Assembly (NCBI GenBank): GCA_027575765.1
Contig: JANBPT010000092.1
Location: 1 to 64,000 of the forward strand
Length of the DNA: 64,000 nt
Direction of reading: 5' to 3'
Origin: Tieghemiomyces parasiticus
Lineage: Eukaryota; Kickxellomycota; Dimargaritomycetes; Dimargaritales; Dimargaritaceae
The notes under the pieces are model-generated. The model was not told the origin of the DNA and searched no databases. It worked only from the letters and a program-made list of their open reading frames with translations. Of the stretch, positions 32,781 to 43,715 are shown in pieces (position 1 is the first letter of the stretch; each line of letters opens with the position of its first letter). The position numbers were made by a program, and so were the translations under genes.

Positions 32781-34042
32781 GGCGAAATGTGGTGGCAGGT
32801 ATGGGTAAGGGAGCACGGCGCTAGCCTGTGGTGACGGTGAAGTAGGTGTCGGTGGATAACGGGTGGTAACGGCGGAAGGAAGGGGCGAGCGTGGGTAGGG
32901 AAAAGAAAAGAGTGTTTGTTTTGTCAATACAAATGGAGGTCTCTAGAGGAGCGGCGGTAGAATTGGGTGGATACAGAGGCCATTGAGTGTAGAGAGAAAA
33001 TTGCGCCCCTGGCTGGCTGGCCGGCCGGCATGTGGTGCAACGCTGAAGCCCTCAATACGGAAGGCCAGCCGGTTGTATATCACCAGCCTTCCAAAGCGGC
33101 CATGTCGGTCGCATACGATCGTAGAGTGGAGCACTGGCCAGTGCCTGAGCAGTCCACGGCGGCTTTGGAGAGCAAGCGTATTTTCGGAGGAGGGTTGCTA
33201 CCGTTTGGTAGGTTGCGCCTACATCTGCTTTCCGGCGTAGCAAGTCCTATCTGGCCCACACTAGCCATAAGGGCCCCAGACAACGGGGTTGGCAAACGAC
33301 AACCTTCTTGTTCAACTGGGGCCGTTTATCCGACCATGCAGCACAATGATGAGCGCCATCGGGCTGGCTATCCCTGGGCTCGTGCGCAGGCAGCATTCCG
33401 CGCCGAACCTTGGCCGCGAACGGTTCCCGGGGCTACGGCGTCAGCAGCAGGAGGGCCTAATCCGTAGCAGGTATTTACGCAGACTGATGGCCCGGCAGCC
33501 AGCGTTCCAAGCCAGGCTGAGGAGCTACCGCAGCTCTCCTACACCTGCATTGCGCACACGCCAACGTCCTTGCGACCAACCTACCAACACGGGTGGCCGG
33601 TTCAATAGGCTGGAAAGATATCGCTCCACGCGAACACCTACTTGAGCGTGGCAGTCCCAATTGGCCCCGATACATCCTCAGAGCAGGGCCTGAAGGTTCG
33701 GCTGGCAGATAACCAGCAGCGCTCATCTGAGGTCCATCTCGGCCTCATTGCCTGGCAACCCCGTCGGTCGCTGTTGTCCCGTTCGCCGTCCTCCTACTCC
33801 CTCTATACCTGCACTTGGCCCTAGACACTTTTCCCATCACCTTGCCCTTGAACATCCCTTGCCTTTGGACTCGCGATCCCTCATCCCTTTCTAGAGCCAT
33901 CCGATCCGCCCCTCGCCACCACAGCACCAACTCCGACTCGCCCCCCCTCCTCTCCCATTCTCTTCTGGCCCAATCGTCCAAGCTTTTCCAAAACCTCATC
34001 CCCTTCCCTCCCGTTATCACCCCCCCCCTCTGCGCCGTCACC
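32781..34042. other. divergent spacer WD40 gene / COPI beta-prime
   Basis: Shared promoter region. 32960-33740 is unusually GC-rich for a spacer and has overlapping open frames on both strands (up to 166 codons), none with recognisable features; a small gene or a decayed one cannot be excluded. 33780-34040 is pyrimidine-rich, the leader of the COPI gene. Confidence 0.45.
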
Positions 34043-36919
34043 ATGGGCATGCGGCTCGATATCAAACGCAAGTTGCTGTCGCGCACCAGCGACCGGGTCA
34101 AGAGCGTGGACATGCACCCCACCGAGCCCTGGTTGCTGGCCAGCCTGTATAACGGCAACGTCTACATCTGGAATTACGAGACTCAGGCCCTGGTCAAGAC
34201 CTTCGAAGTCACCCATCTCCCGGTACGAGCCGCCCGCTTCGTGGCGCGCAAGTCGTGGATTGTAACCGGGTCCGATGACATGACCATCCGCATCTTCAAC
34301 TACAACACCCACGAGAAGGTCACCGAGTTCGATGCTCACCAGGACTACATCCGCTCCCTGGCCGTGCACCCCACCCTACCCTACGTGCTCAGCAGCAGTG
34401 ACGATATGACCATCCGCCTGTGGGACTGGGACAAGGGATGGAAGTGTGTCAAAGTCTTCGAGGGCCATACTCATTACGTCATGTCGCTGGCCATCAATCC
34501 CAAGGACCCCAACACCTTCGCCAGCGCCTGCCTTGACAAGACGGTCAAAGTGTGGAACCTAGGGTCACCTGTAGCCAACTACACCCTCGAGGGCCACAGT
34601 AAGGGCGTCAACTGCGTGGCCTACTACTACGGAAACGACAAGCCCTACCTCGCATCGGGCGCCGACGACTGCCAAGTCAAGGTATGGGACTACCAAAACA
34701 AGTCGTGTGTTCAGACCCTGGAGGGCCACGCCCAGAACATTAGCGCCGTGGCTTTCCACCCGGATCTGCCAATCATCCTGAGTACTAGCGAGGATGGCTC
34801 GGTGAAAATCTGGAACGCCAACACGTACCACCTGGAAAACACGCTCAACTACGGCCTGGACCGCGCCTGGGCCGTCGCCTATCAGGCTGGTACCAACAAC
34901 CTGGCCTTCGGCTACGAAGAGGGCGCCGTGGTCATCAAACTGGGCCGCGAGGAGCCTGCGGTGAGCATGGATGCTGGCGGAAAGCTTATCTGGGCCAAAT
35001 ACACCGACATCCTCACGGCCAACCTCAAGGCCGGCGGGCTGGACGCCGTGGCGGACGGCGAGCGGATCCCCCTGCCCGTCAAGGAGCTGGGCACCTGTGA
35101 GGTCTTCCCCCACACCTTGCAACACAGCCCCAATGGTCGCTTCATCGCGGTGTGCGGCGACGGTGAGTACATCATCTACACCGCTCTGGCATGGCGTAAC
35201 AAGAGTTTTGGTCCGGGCAGTGAGGTGGTGTGGGCCCTCGACTCCAGCGAATACGCGGTGCGCGAATCGGCCAGTAAGATCAAACTGTTCAAGTCCTTCA
35301 AGGAGAAGACCCAGCTCAGCGGCCCGCTTTCCCGTCTGTCTTTCGCCGTAGAGGGCATCTTCGGTGGCACTTTGTTGGGTGTGCGCAGCGGCTCCTTCCT
35401 GGACTTTTACGACTGGGACCAGGGCCAGCTGGTGCGTCGCATCGAGGTGGCCCCTAAGGCCGTGTACTGGTCCGACGGCGGCGAGCTGCTAGCCATCGTG
35501 ACTGAGGAAGGGTTTTTCATCCTTCGCTTCGACCGACAGGTGTACCAAGAGACCCTGGCCGAACACGGTGGGATCTTGCCCGCCGAACTGCAGGAGGAAG
35601 GGTTGGAGGCGGCCTTCGAGGTAATCCACGAGTTCCCCGAGAAGGTGGAAAGCGGGTGCTGGATCGGGGACTGTTTTATCTACACTAATGCGGTGCGCCG
35701 TCTCAACTACGTGGTGGGCACCCAAACTTTCACGATCGCCCACTTTGACCGCCCGTTGTACCTGCTGGGCTACGTGGCTAAGGACAACCGGGCGTACTTG
35801 GCCGACAAGGACCTCCAGGTCGTAAGCTACCAGCTCCCGCTAGCCGTGGTGGAGTACCAGACGGCCATTGTGCGCGGCGACTTTGAAGCTGCCGAGACGC
35901 TGTTGCCGGCCATCGCAGGCCCGCAGCGAAACCGCATCGCCCGGTTCCTGGAGTCGGAGGACCTGAAGGAGCTGGCGCTGGAGGTGACGACGGACCCAGA
36001 GCACCAATTTGACCTGGCCCTGCAGCTGGGCCAGTTGCGCATCGCCCAGGAAATCGCCGAGCGGACCGATACCGAGGCCAAGTGGAAGCTACTAGGCGAG
36101 GCGGCGCTCACTGCCTTCAAGCTCCCCCTGGCCGAGACGTGCCTGCGCAAGGCCAAAGATCTTCCGGGGCTTCTGTTATATTACACCGCGGCGGGCTCGA
36201 GCCGGGGATTGGCCGAACTGGCGGAACTTGCCGAGCGGCAGGGCCGCACCAACATCGCCTTCACCTGCTACCACAACCTGGGTCAGTTGGACAGGTGCCT
36301 GGCCATCCTGATCCGCCAGCGGCGCACGGCGGAGGCGGCCTTATTCGCTCGGACCTACCTGCCGGCGCGGGTAGCGGACACCCTTGAGCTCTGGAAGGCT
36401 GAGCTGCGCAACAACGGCAAGCCCAAGGCCGCCGAAGCCCTCGCCAACCCGGCCGACTATCCGAACCTGTTCCCAGAGTATCAGGATGCCCTGCGCGCCG
36501 AGGGGTTGCGCGATGAACGCCTCCGCCAGCAGCCGCCCTCTCCTGCCGCCACCTGGCCTCAACACCAGGATGACGCTGGGTTCGACTGGCTCGCGCTGGC
36601 CCGCGACCACGCTGCCCGTGGCAACGGTAATGGTGGGTCGAGGGATGGCCACCTGCCGTCCTTGCTTGATCGTCCGGACAGCCACCCCATGGACAGCTTC
36701 ATGTCGGACAATCTCAGTCACGCCAGCCTCGAGGTCAACACCACCGGTACGGGGTCTGTCCGCGGGCAGACCGACCTTGACGATACACTTTCAGTCCACC
36801 TAAATGAGGAGGCCCCCGAGGACGACGAAGCGACCCCCGTCAACGAGGCAACCGGCGACGAAGAGGCCGTCGCTACCGAGCTGTTAGTGGATGGTGAGGT
36901 CGCTGAGGATGTAGTGTAG
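34043..36919 (+). CDS. SEC27: coatomer subunit beta-prime (COPI coat)
   Basis: Subunit of the COPI coat that forms retrograde Golgi-to-ER vesicles and recognises dilysine cargo tails. Single exon, 958 residues (yeast Sec27 is 889, human COPB2 906). It starts MGMRLDIKRKLLSR, where the family begins, so the in-frame ATG at 33815 is rejected. Residues 1-300 are the first seven-bladed WD40 propeller (SDRVKSVDMHPTEPWLLASL, DDMTIRIFNYNT, FEGHTHYVMSLAINPKD, LEGHAQNISAVAFHPDLP). A second propeller spans about 320-590, then an alpha-solenoid to about 830 that binds alpha-COP. The last 130 residues are acidic and disordered and longer than in yeast. It is divergent from the WD40 gene. Confidence 0.97.
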   Translation: MGMRLDIKRKLLSRTSDRVKSVDMHPTEPWLLASLYNGNVYIWNYETQALVKTFEVTHLPVRAARFVARKSWIVTGSDDMTIRIFNYNTHEKVTEFDAHQDYIRSLAVHPTLPYVLSSSDDMTIRLWDWDKGWKCVKVFEGHTHYVMSLAINPKDPNTFASACLDKTVKVWNLGSPVANYTLEGHSKGVNCVAYYYGNDKPYLASGADDCQVKVWDYQNKSCVQTLEGHAQNISAVAFHPDLPIILSTSEDGSVKIWNANTYHLENTLNYGLDRAWAVAYQAGTNNLAFGYEEGAVVIKLGREEPAVSMDAGGKLIWAKYTDILTANLKAGGLDAVADGERIPLPVKELGTCEVFPHTLQHSPNGRFIAVCGDGEYIIYTALAWRNKSFGPGSEVVWALDSSEYAVRESASKIKLFKSFKEKTQLSGPLSRLSFAVEGIFGGTLLGVRSGSFLDFYDWDQGQLVRRIEVAPKAVYWSDGGELLAIVTEEGFFILRFDRQVYQETLAEHGGILPAELQEEGLEAAFEVIHEFPEKVESGCWIGDCFIYTNAVRRLNYVVGTQTFTIAHFDRPLYLLGYVAKDNRAYLADKDLQVVSYQLPLAVVEYQTAIVRGDFEAAETLLPAIAGPQRNRIARFLESEDLKELALEVTTDPEHQFDLALQLGQLRIAQEIAERTDTEAKWKLLGEAALTAFKLPLAETCLRKAKDLPGLLLYYTAAGSSRGLAELAELAERQGRTNIAFTCYHNLGQLDRCLAILIRQRRTAEAALFARTYLPARVADTLELWKAELRNNGKPKAAEALANPADYPNLFPEYQDALRAEGLRDERLRQQPPSPAATWPQHQDDAGFDWLALARDHAARGNGNGGSRDGHLPSLLDRPDSHPMDSFMSDNLSHASLEVNTTGTGSVRGQTDLDDTLSVHLNEEAPEDDEATPVNEATGDEEAVATELLVDGEVAEDVV

Positions 36920-37275
36920 ACGTCATGGGTAGTCTAATAACGCCCCTTCCCTTTCCTTAGCTCCACCACTGCTCGCCTTCCTCTATCTCTCTTTCTCTCC
37001 CCCCCCCTGGACTGTTTATTGTCAATCTTGATTCTGTCTCCTTTGCCTTCGCTTACCCTTTCTCTTGCTGTTGGCTCCAAATGCCTGTTGCAAGCCATCT
37101 CCACCCCACTCTCTCTCTCTCTCTCACACACCTTTCTCTCCATTTAAATCGCTTCTCTTTTTTTCCTGGGTTGTCATTTTATATAAACGCCGCGATAGAG
37201 CCAAGCGCTTTCTGTTCCAGCTGCAGCGGATCCGATGCGCACCAGTTCCACGGCATATCCCGCTCGCATATCTTC
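36920..37275. other. 3' spacer between convergent genes
   Basis: Pyrimidine-rich (TC)n sequence following the COPI gene; holds the 3' ends of two convergent genes. A (TC)n microsatellite lies at about 37110-37125. Confidence 0.55.
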
Positions 37276-39884
37276 TTACCACCCCTCAGCCTGACCGTCT
37301 GCCCGAGGTTCGGCCGCCCCAACTAGGACGTATTTACCCGTAGCTCGGTCCTGTACTCGTGAGACTATCTGGGCACGGCCCATACTATAGCGGTCCAAGC
37401 CTCGTAGTACCTTTACGGTGTATCCCATACATACCAGCTGTTCAAGGGTCGTCTGGGGAACTTCCTCCTCTAGCACCAGGGTGGGGACATCGGTCGCCCT
37501 GAATAATTGTTCGAGGTCCACGTCCGCAATGAATCGGGGCTGGTTCAGGGCACACTGAGGGTCGTAGCCAAAGGCCAACAAATTGACGAGCAACTGAACG
37601 TGGCCCTGCGACTGCAACAGGGCGCCCACCATACCGAGGCAGTGCAGAGCCTGACGGCCATGACCGGTAACCAAATTTGGGACGGTGGTGACCATGGCTG
37701 GACACAAGGTATGAAGGGGTCGTTTGGCAGGCCCGGCCACATTGGGACTGCGTGGGTCGAGCGCAAAGGATTCCCCGCGGCCATGGAGGACAAACCCGCT
37801 ACCAGCTGGCACAATACCGGATCCGAAGTAGCGACCCACTGACATGATGAGACTGCAAGCGTTACCGTGGCCGTCTATGACAGCCACGTACACTGTATCG
37901 ATGCCGCCCGCGGGAAAATCACTGGTCAAAGTGCACGGTGACGGTGGCGGCACCACTGAAGCCGCCGGTTCATTGCCGTCTGGGAGGCAAGGTGGGAGGT
38001 TCAGGTCTGGGTTGGCTTGGTCGGAATTGAACAGCTTGGCGCGTTCGGCGATGTACTCGTGGTGGAGAAAACGTTCCGCCTGGGTGGTGGCAGTATCGCC
38101 TTGGTCCTCTGGGTGCGCCACGTACCAGCGGGTATCGTTGAGGGCGATACGAACCGCCTCGATGACTGGATGGAGGTGATCAATAGATCCGTAGCTTGTT
38201 TCGGCGAGAGGCTGGCGGAGCCGACCGGTCCGTTCCAGCTCTTCGAGGATGCGCAGAGCGATAAGCGCAGTGATGCCTAGGGAGTTGGGTGGACACTCAT
38301 GAATTTCCACGCCGCGGTACACAGTGGACATGGTCCGCGGGATGGACAATGAGGTGTGATTGGCCAGGTCGGCTTGGTCCAAAACGCCTCCCCGGTCCCG
38401 TACGGCAGCCACAATGGAGTCGGCCAGCGGCCCGCGGTAGAAGCCATCAACGACACCCCCGGCGGCGATACTCTCTAGGGTGTTGGCCAGGTCGGCATTG
38501 CTGTAGAGTTGGCCCGGCCGAGGCGCTCCCCCGCCTGCTACTTCAAAAGTGGCCCGGGCGGCTACATCCTTGAACCCCGAGTGAGCAGCCAGTTGTCGCT
38601 GCCAGATCTGGGCCGTCACGGGCGGGACCGGGAACCCCTCGCGAGCCAGGCGGATAGAAGGAGCCAGGACCTCGGCTAATGTGTGGCGGCCCGATCCGTA
38701 AGCAGCGAGTGTGTCGGCCAGGCCAGCCACGGCACCTGGTACATTGACCGCCAGTCCGTGGGTGTATGGAAGGTATTTTCCATCCGGACCGGCGGCCGCG
38801 CGTACCATATCCAGTGACAGGTGAGTGGAGGACCTTTAGACGACAAAGCAGACCAGGGGGATTGGCAAGGACGCGTTGGCATGTGATTAATTGCTGGGTG
38901 ATGCTTGATTGGAATATTCAAATACATATATTTAAGAATGATGCAGCACCATACATTCTTTTCTATAAAACTAGAGAACTACGTAGATGATGCCGCCGAT
39001 GGGCGTTGGGGTCATTAACTTACCTGCCGGTACCGTTGATTCCAGTGACTTTGGTAGTCTGGGCGTCGTAGAATAGACAGAAACAGTCCCCACCAATGCC
39101 GGTAGCGTAGGGTTCTGCAGGGGTAATGTGCCAGAAAAAAAATTGTCTCAAAAGAGTGAGCGGATGCTAGACAAGGCAGGACCCCCGACGGAGATGCAAC
39201 CTTACCTGTCGGAGACAGCCTACAATTGAGTCGCCGAACTAAACTTACCTAGGACCCCAAGGGCGAAAGCTGATAATATAGGTCCAATGGCAAATAGGCA
39301 ATAGGAAAAGGCGGATTGGGCACCACAGGTAAGTACTAAGCACTTCACCATGGTGAAGATGGTCCTCGATGCGCCATGTACAGGGAATTTTCGCAGTGAC
39401 GATACTTACCCATTGCCACAGCGGCATCCTGGGTGTAAAAACGTAAGGGTATAATGGGCGGGTTCAGAATTAGGCTTGGGCAGGAGTGAGGGCTCTGAGC
39501 CTTATGGCCCGAGGTTGGGTCGGTTTCACATGCCACCCGCGCTGGTATTGAGGTCGAGCAGAGTGCTTCCTGGCTCAGAGGTCTCGCACTCCCTCCCTGT
39601 TTTTTAACGGCGACCTACCGCTGCATTGCCACCCGCCTTGAGAATATCGGTGCCGACCTGGTTTGCGAGAGGTTGGCTAAGAAGGTAAGTTCGCGGTATG
39701 TACGTCGGTTAGACCGTGTCAGACTATCATAGTATAGCATACTCTGATATTTTACGCTAAGGGCTCCTTGTCTGACATCCGTGACTTACGTGCTGGATAC
39801 CATTCCGTGCGTGCCAAAGACCGCGGAGCGACGGGTGTTAAAATTCAGGTCACCATCGAATTGTGAGGAGGTGGGCGAGGCCAT
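37276..39884 (-). CDS. gamma-glutamyltransferase-like Ntn hydrolase (YwrD/HpxW type)
   Basis: Member of the GGT superfamily, which self-cleaves at a Thr and hydrolyses or transfers gamma-glutamyl or amide groups. Six exons: 39884-39790, 39676-39619, 39428-39410 (19 nt), 39269-39249 (21 nt), 39114-39024 and 38833-37276. All are GT-AG with matching phase, giving 613 residues. Splicing reconstructs the family N-terminus: [20 protein letters not shown], then [18 protein letters not shown], then [20 protein letters not shown]. The predicted autocleavage Thr is in [17 protein letters not shown], near residue 408. There is no signal peptide or membrane anchor (start [11 protein letters not shown]), so unlike vacuolar or surface GGT it should be cytosolic. 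The N-terminal RRS..G..GMV motif and the Thr context fit the bacterial YwrD/HpxW branch better than classical GGT. Substrate unknown. Confidence 0.9.
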
Positions 39885-40839
39885 ACTGGATGAAGGGCCA
39901 GGGTGGATGGTTAAATACAAGACGAACAGGTACGGGGTTCGATTAAACGGACTACAACTGCTTAGATGAGAGGGATGGAGAAGCGAAAGGATACAACGGA
40001 CTGTGGTAATAGGAATGCCGTGGGGATTGCTGGGGTACGATTATAAATAATATAGGGAACGTACAGCTGAGGGACTACGCTTGTGTGGATGGGGAGAAGG
40101 GCTAAACTAGTCGGAAAGACGAGAAAGAACCCGGGTTGGATGGAGGGCAGGAGTGAGTCAGAGATAGGTTAGAACATGTGCCAGCATCTGTATTAATCCT
40201 CTGTCTCTCATTTTTTTTTGCGATATAGCTAAAGAAGAGCACGGACTTCTGCCACCATGTAATCTACAGATGTGTCACAGTTTGGCACTAGCTATAAAAG
40301 ACCGTATAGCAAAGCCTGTAAAGTAAACTGTTTTATAGTAATTCTCTCAGCACAGCCTTCAGCCTAGCGGTGACGGTGCTACTGGTCCCCCCTCACTGAT
40401 GTGGCATACCACGCCCGATGAAGAAAAATATGATAGGCACCATCACGACTAAACCCTTCGGAACGATCACGACATGTAAGATGTACGCTCCCTTTCATTC
40501 ACCAGGTCAGCCTACCAGAACACCAGCTGCCAATGGCCGTCCATCTATCTAACCAAAACTCCTGGTACTCTTACTTGCGACCAGTAGCACGTACAACCCA
40601 AGCGAAATACCAAGGCGGAAGAATCTGAAACCGTGACCGAAGCGAACCACAATTCCATTACTGAGACCTGCATGAGAGGATTTAGAAGGTCCGTAAAGTC
40701 TACGGTTCACCTAAACAGAATGATGACCATTTGAAATAATAGCCATCACCCTGTACCGCCTGGTGAGCTCTCCCTCTTCAGATATCCAAACCGGAGCTAA
40801 AACCACTAGGCTAGAACTTGGTAAGCTCCGATCTCCAGG
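39885..40839. other. spacer, nothing recognised
   Basis: Promoter side of the GGT-like gene and start of the gene desert. No gene recognised. Confidence 0.5.
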
Positions 40840-41840
40840 TGTCCACAATCATCTTCAGTGGTGTGAGCTCCTTACCACGTAGCCACTGTTTGGTATCTCT
40901 AAACTGCTAGAGGTAATAAAGGGCTAGGTCAGGACTGTAGGGAAGGGATGTACGAATACTGCCTCTGGTACTTGAAATGTAAATACAGGTGACTGTAGTA
41001 CAATATAGTGGTGTATTATCATGGTAGAGCCACATTGAGTGATGGCCCAACCGTTCATGTGACTGTCTCTAGGCCTAAGGGCATGGGCTCCAAGCCACAC
41101 TTCATGCAGTAGTCTGCAGAAGCCTTGGCACCAAGGGGCTTGATACTCAGGTCTAACAGGCCATGTCTAATAAAAAAAAACTGACGGTATAACCTTGGCT
41201 ATAGCATGACCCCAGAGGGTCTGGGCTGAGACATGGTCATCTTTAGGGTAATACCTCCGGCGATCAAAGGCAACGGGCGTAGCACAAAGGTGTACCCTAA
41301 TCCCACCCCCTGTGACAATGGATACCAGAGAGTGTTCACTGGCCCCCTCGAACCTCCCTAGGAAACTGGTGGCACAATGTACCCACTAGTGGCGCTGGTT
41401 AATGAGGTTGCGAAAGATTCGGCAGTTGAAAAAACTGCGCACACTCAGGTCCCTGCATAGGACATTGCGCATGGTACCATGAAAAGTGTGCTAGGCATGA
41501 ACTAGTCATTCAGCAGTCAAGGGTCGTACTCTAATAGTCATAAGACTAAATCCCTATAAAGCTCGCTAATGTTGTCTTATAGACGACCGGGTCTACACTT
41601 ATCTCCAAATGAACAGTGACCTGCGCGAAAGGGGGCTAACCGCTTGCTAACAATGGTTAGACGAGGTACAGCCAAGCCCAGGGTACCAATCGATTCAGGT
41701 ACAACGTACTCTACCCTGTGGTCCTCATAATAAAAATGGTACCCAAAGACCCGCATATCATGGTGAGTGGATTTGGGCAGAGCGAGAAATGGGGTTTCAG
41801 ATGTCAATAAGATGGAAAGGTAAAAAGGCAACTTGTGCAA
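40840..41840 (-). mobile_element. decayed mariner-type transposase (relic 2)
   Basis: Read on the minus strand with frameshifts and stops, this stretch shows the mariner transposase order. The N-terminal helix-turn-helix (HHDMRVF, APFRAGHCSFGDKCRPGR) is at 41780-41577. A WGH..K-V-I-type block (catalytic-core region) lies near 41190. WLYHDNTPLYC, the counterpart of the HDNA block with the second catalytic Asp, is at about 41000-41030. SLPYSPDLALYYL, the counterpart of YSPDLAPSDY with the third catalytic Asp, then a KQWLRGKEL end are at about 40960-40870. Several frames and stops interrupt it, so it is dead. It aligns with the shorter fragment at 2653-2988. Confidence 0.8.
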
Positions 41841-42047
41841 TGAGGAACGACCCGATGATAAAATGGGTTATAGGCATCGATTCCGTGCCTTGAACACTCC
41901 TAGGTCTCATCAACATTGTCAACATCCGAGATCCCAGCCCTATTAACTCAACCCAATTTGAGCCGCCTATATAAGGCGCTAACTGCCAGTTTCAATGAAC
42001 ACTGTTACCATCAACACACACTTATGCTCAGTTTATTATTGTGACGC
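41841..42047 (-). repeat. 5' non-coding part of mariner-like relic 2
   Basis: Similar by eye to 2989-3180 next to relic 1, in the same orientation relative to the transposase. It contains a GCCTATATAA motif. Confidence 0.5.
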
Positions 42048-42400
42048 CGGTTGTGGTCGCCTAGAATGACCTTACTCCCATGCACGTCACCAGCCACTCA
42101 CGACTCCCCCACACTACCTTACTGCCGCTTATGAACCCGGTTAGAACAATAACTACCCTTACTCTGAATCTATGCACCCTTGACGACACCAGTCCCTTCA
42201 AATGACAATTGCAATCCTTCTCGATGTTTCCCCACTATTCTACCCATTCTCTACACGAGCACCTAACAAGACCAGACCACCGAGAACCGCTATACAAAGG
42301 CACGAAAGTCACTCCTAATGGACAAACAACACCTCTTTACTCGTACTTATTTGCAGATCGCGTTCTGACCTACCACACTGGCGGCATTGGGGCTCGATAA
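42048..42400 (+). repeat. diverged repeat module A, copy 2
   Basis: Counterpart of 6258-6600, same orientation. It directly follows the 5' non-coding part of the mariner relic, which is why I treat the modules as parts of the element. Confidence 0.75.
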
Positions 42401-42924
42401 TGTGCCCAGAGCCTAGTGACATTGGATAGAGCGAGTCACCAGGAGTATCCTTATCCACCATCGGCTCACCCCTCACAACACAGGGTTCTTTTTTTATTTA
42501 TCCAGAACTATCCCCTCACTTCCCAACCCATATTGGCTGAGAACTGGGAGTAGGTCTTTGACTAACCTCAATACTCGTACATGCTAGTCAAGAATACCGG
42601 CAGTGGACTTATTGCCAAACTGGAATCTAACGCGTTTTTCCTCGCTACCATTTACAAATAACTAATCCACTACCTTATGGACCCCATCTCCCTTAAAGAT
42701 AACTCCTAAACTAGGTCACCCGCCATACGATATTGACCAACCTGACCAAAACAGGGTCTAGGTCCAACTAAAGGCAGAGGTCCGGCTAATCATTACGTTA
42801 ATGCGCTGACCCTGCCACGTGTTTCCAACAACCATGTTCACCGGCCTTTGAAGGGGCAAGGGATGGCGCAGCTACCCCAGCCATAGGGTTTGCCACAGTT
42901 TCCCTACTGCACAGCAGCGCTAGC
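42401..42924. other. sequence between repeat modules
   Basis: Absent between modules A and B in copy 1. I recognise nothing in it. Confidence 0.4.
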
Positions 42925-43170
42925 AAGTATATGCTGCAGCTGGTTTTTCATGAATGACAATCACCAATGTCAGTGACTACCTGGCGAAGGTCATTGCCAT
43001 CGGAACCCTAACCTGAGGCCACTTTGGCAAGCTATCTACTGGCTCCATTCACTAAGTGTGATACCCTAAAGGCGCTCCTTCTCTAATTTCAACATCCTAA
43101 AAGCCTTTGGCAGCAGAAGCTCCCCCCCCACCGTCACCATAATTCTCATGAATTATGCCCGTCCGGCGCG
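42925..43170 (+). repeat. diverged repeat module B, copy 2
   Basis: Matches the reverse complement of 6596-6832 along its length, with an estimated 75-80 percent identity by eye, including the C-run before CACCGTCACCATAA. Confidence 0.75.
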
Positions 43171-43715
43171 GTTTGTTTTCCAGATGGCACAATAAGGTCG
43201 GGATACAATAGATGACGTCCCAGCGTTCAAACCGATATCTTCCTGGTGGCATGTACTAATATATTGAGTTCAACCCACCTTCGTCACACCCGTAGTTCAT
43301 AGTGTAGCAGAGCCGAAACAGAATACCCTTCTTGTTTTTTATATGGACCTCTGGATCTTTTTATAGCTAATATCTCACCGGTGGCTTCTTCTGTTCTTGA
43401 ATACTCGTGAAACTGAACGCGAAATATATGATCTATATTATTGGATTATTTTGTTGAAATCAGGTTTGTTGAGCAGTTGATGCGGATTAAGCCTTCAGGA
43501 CAAGGCATAGTGCACTTACCTCATTGGATTACCGGTCGGAAATCGCACTTGCTGTTGTTGAGAGTGCCATAGGTGCTGGCTTGAAACGAGCGGCCAATAT
43601 TAAAACTGCCTTGGTGGGTACTTAGGTCTTGTCATGGCGGGTTGTATCCAATACATGTCCCAGTTTCACGAATAGGGATTGGCGAAGCGCTCCTCTAAAG
43701 GTCGACCAGTGCCTT
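43171..43715. other. gene desert, nothing recognised
   Basis: AT-rich spacer without recognisable genes. Confidence 0.5.

Noticed and set aside
33815..34042. 76-codon in-frame N-terminal extension of COPI beta-prime
   Set aside because: The family starts at the (M)RLDIK sequence encoded from 34043; the upstream part is pyrimidine-rich leader.
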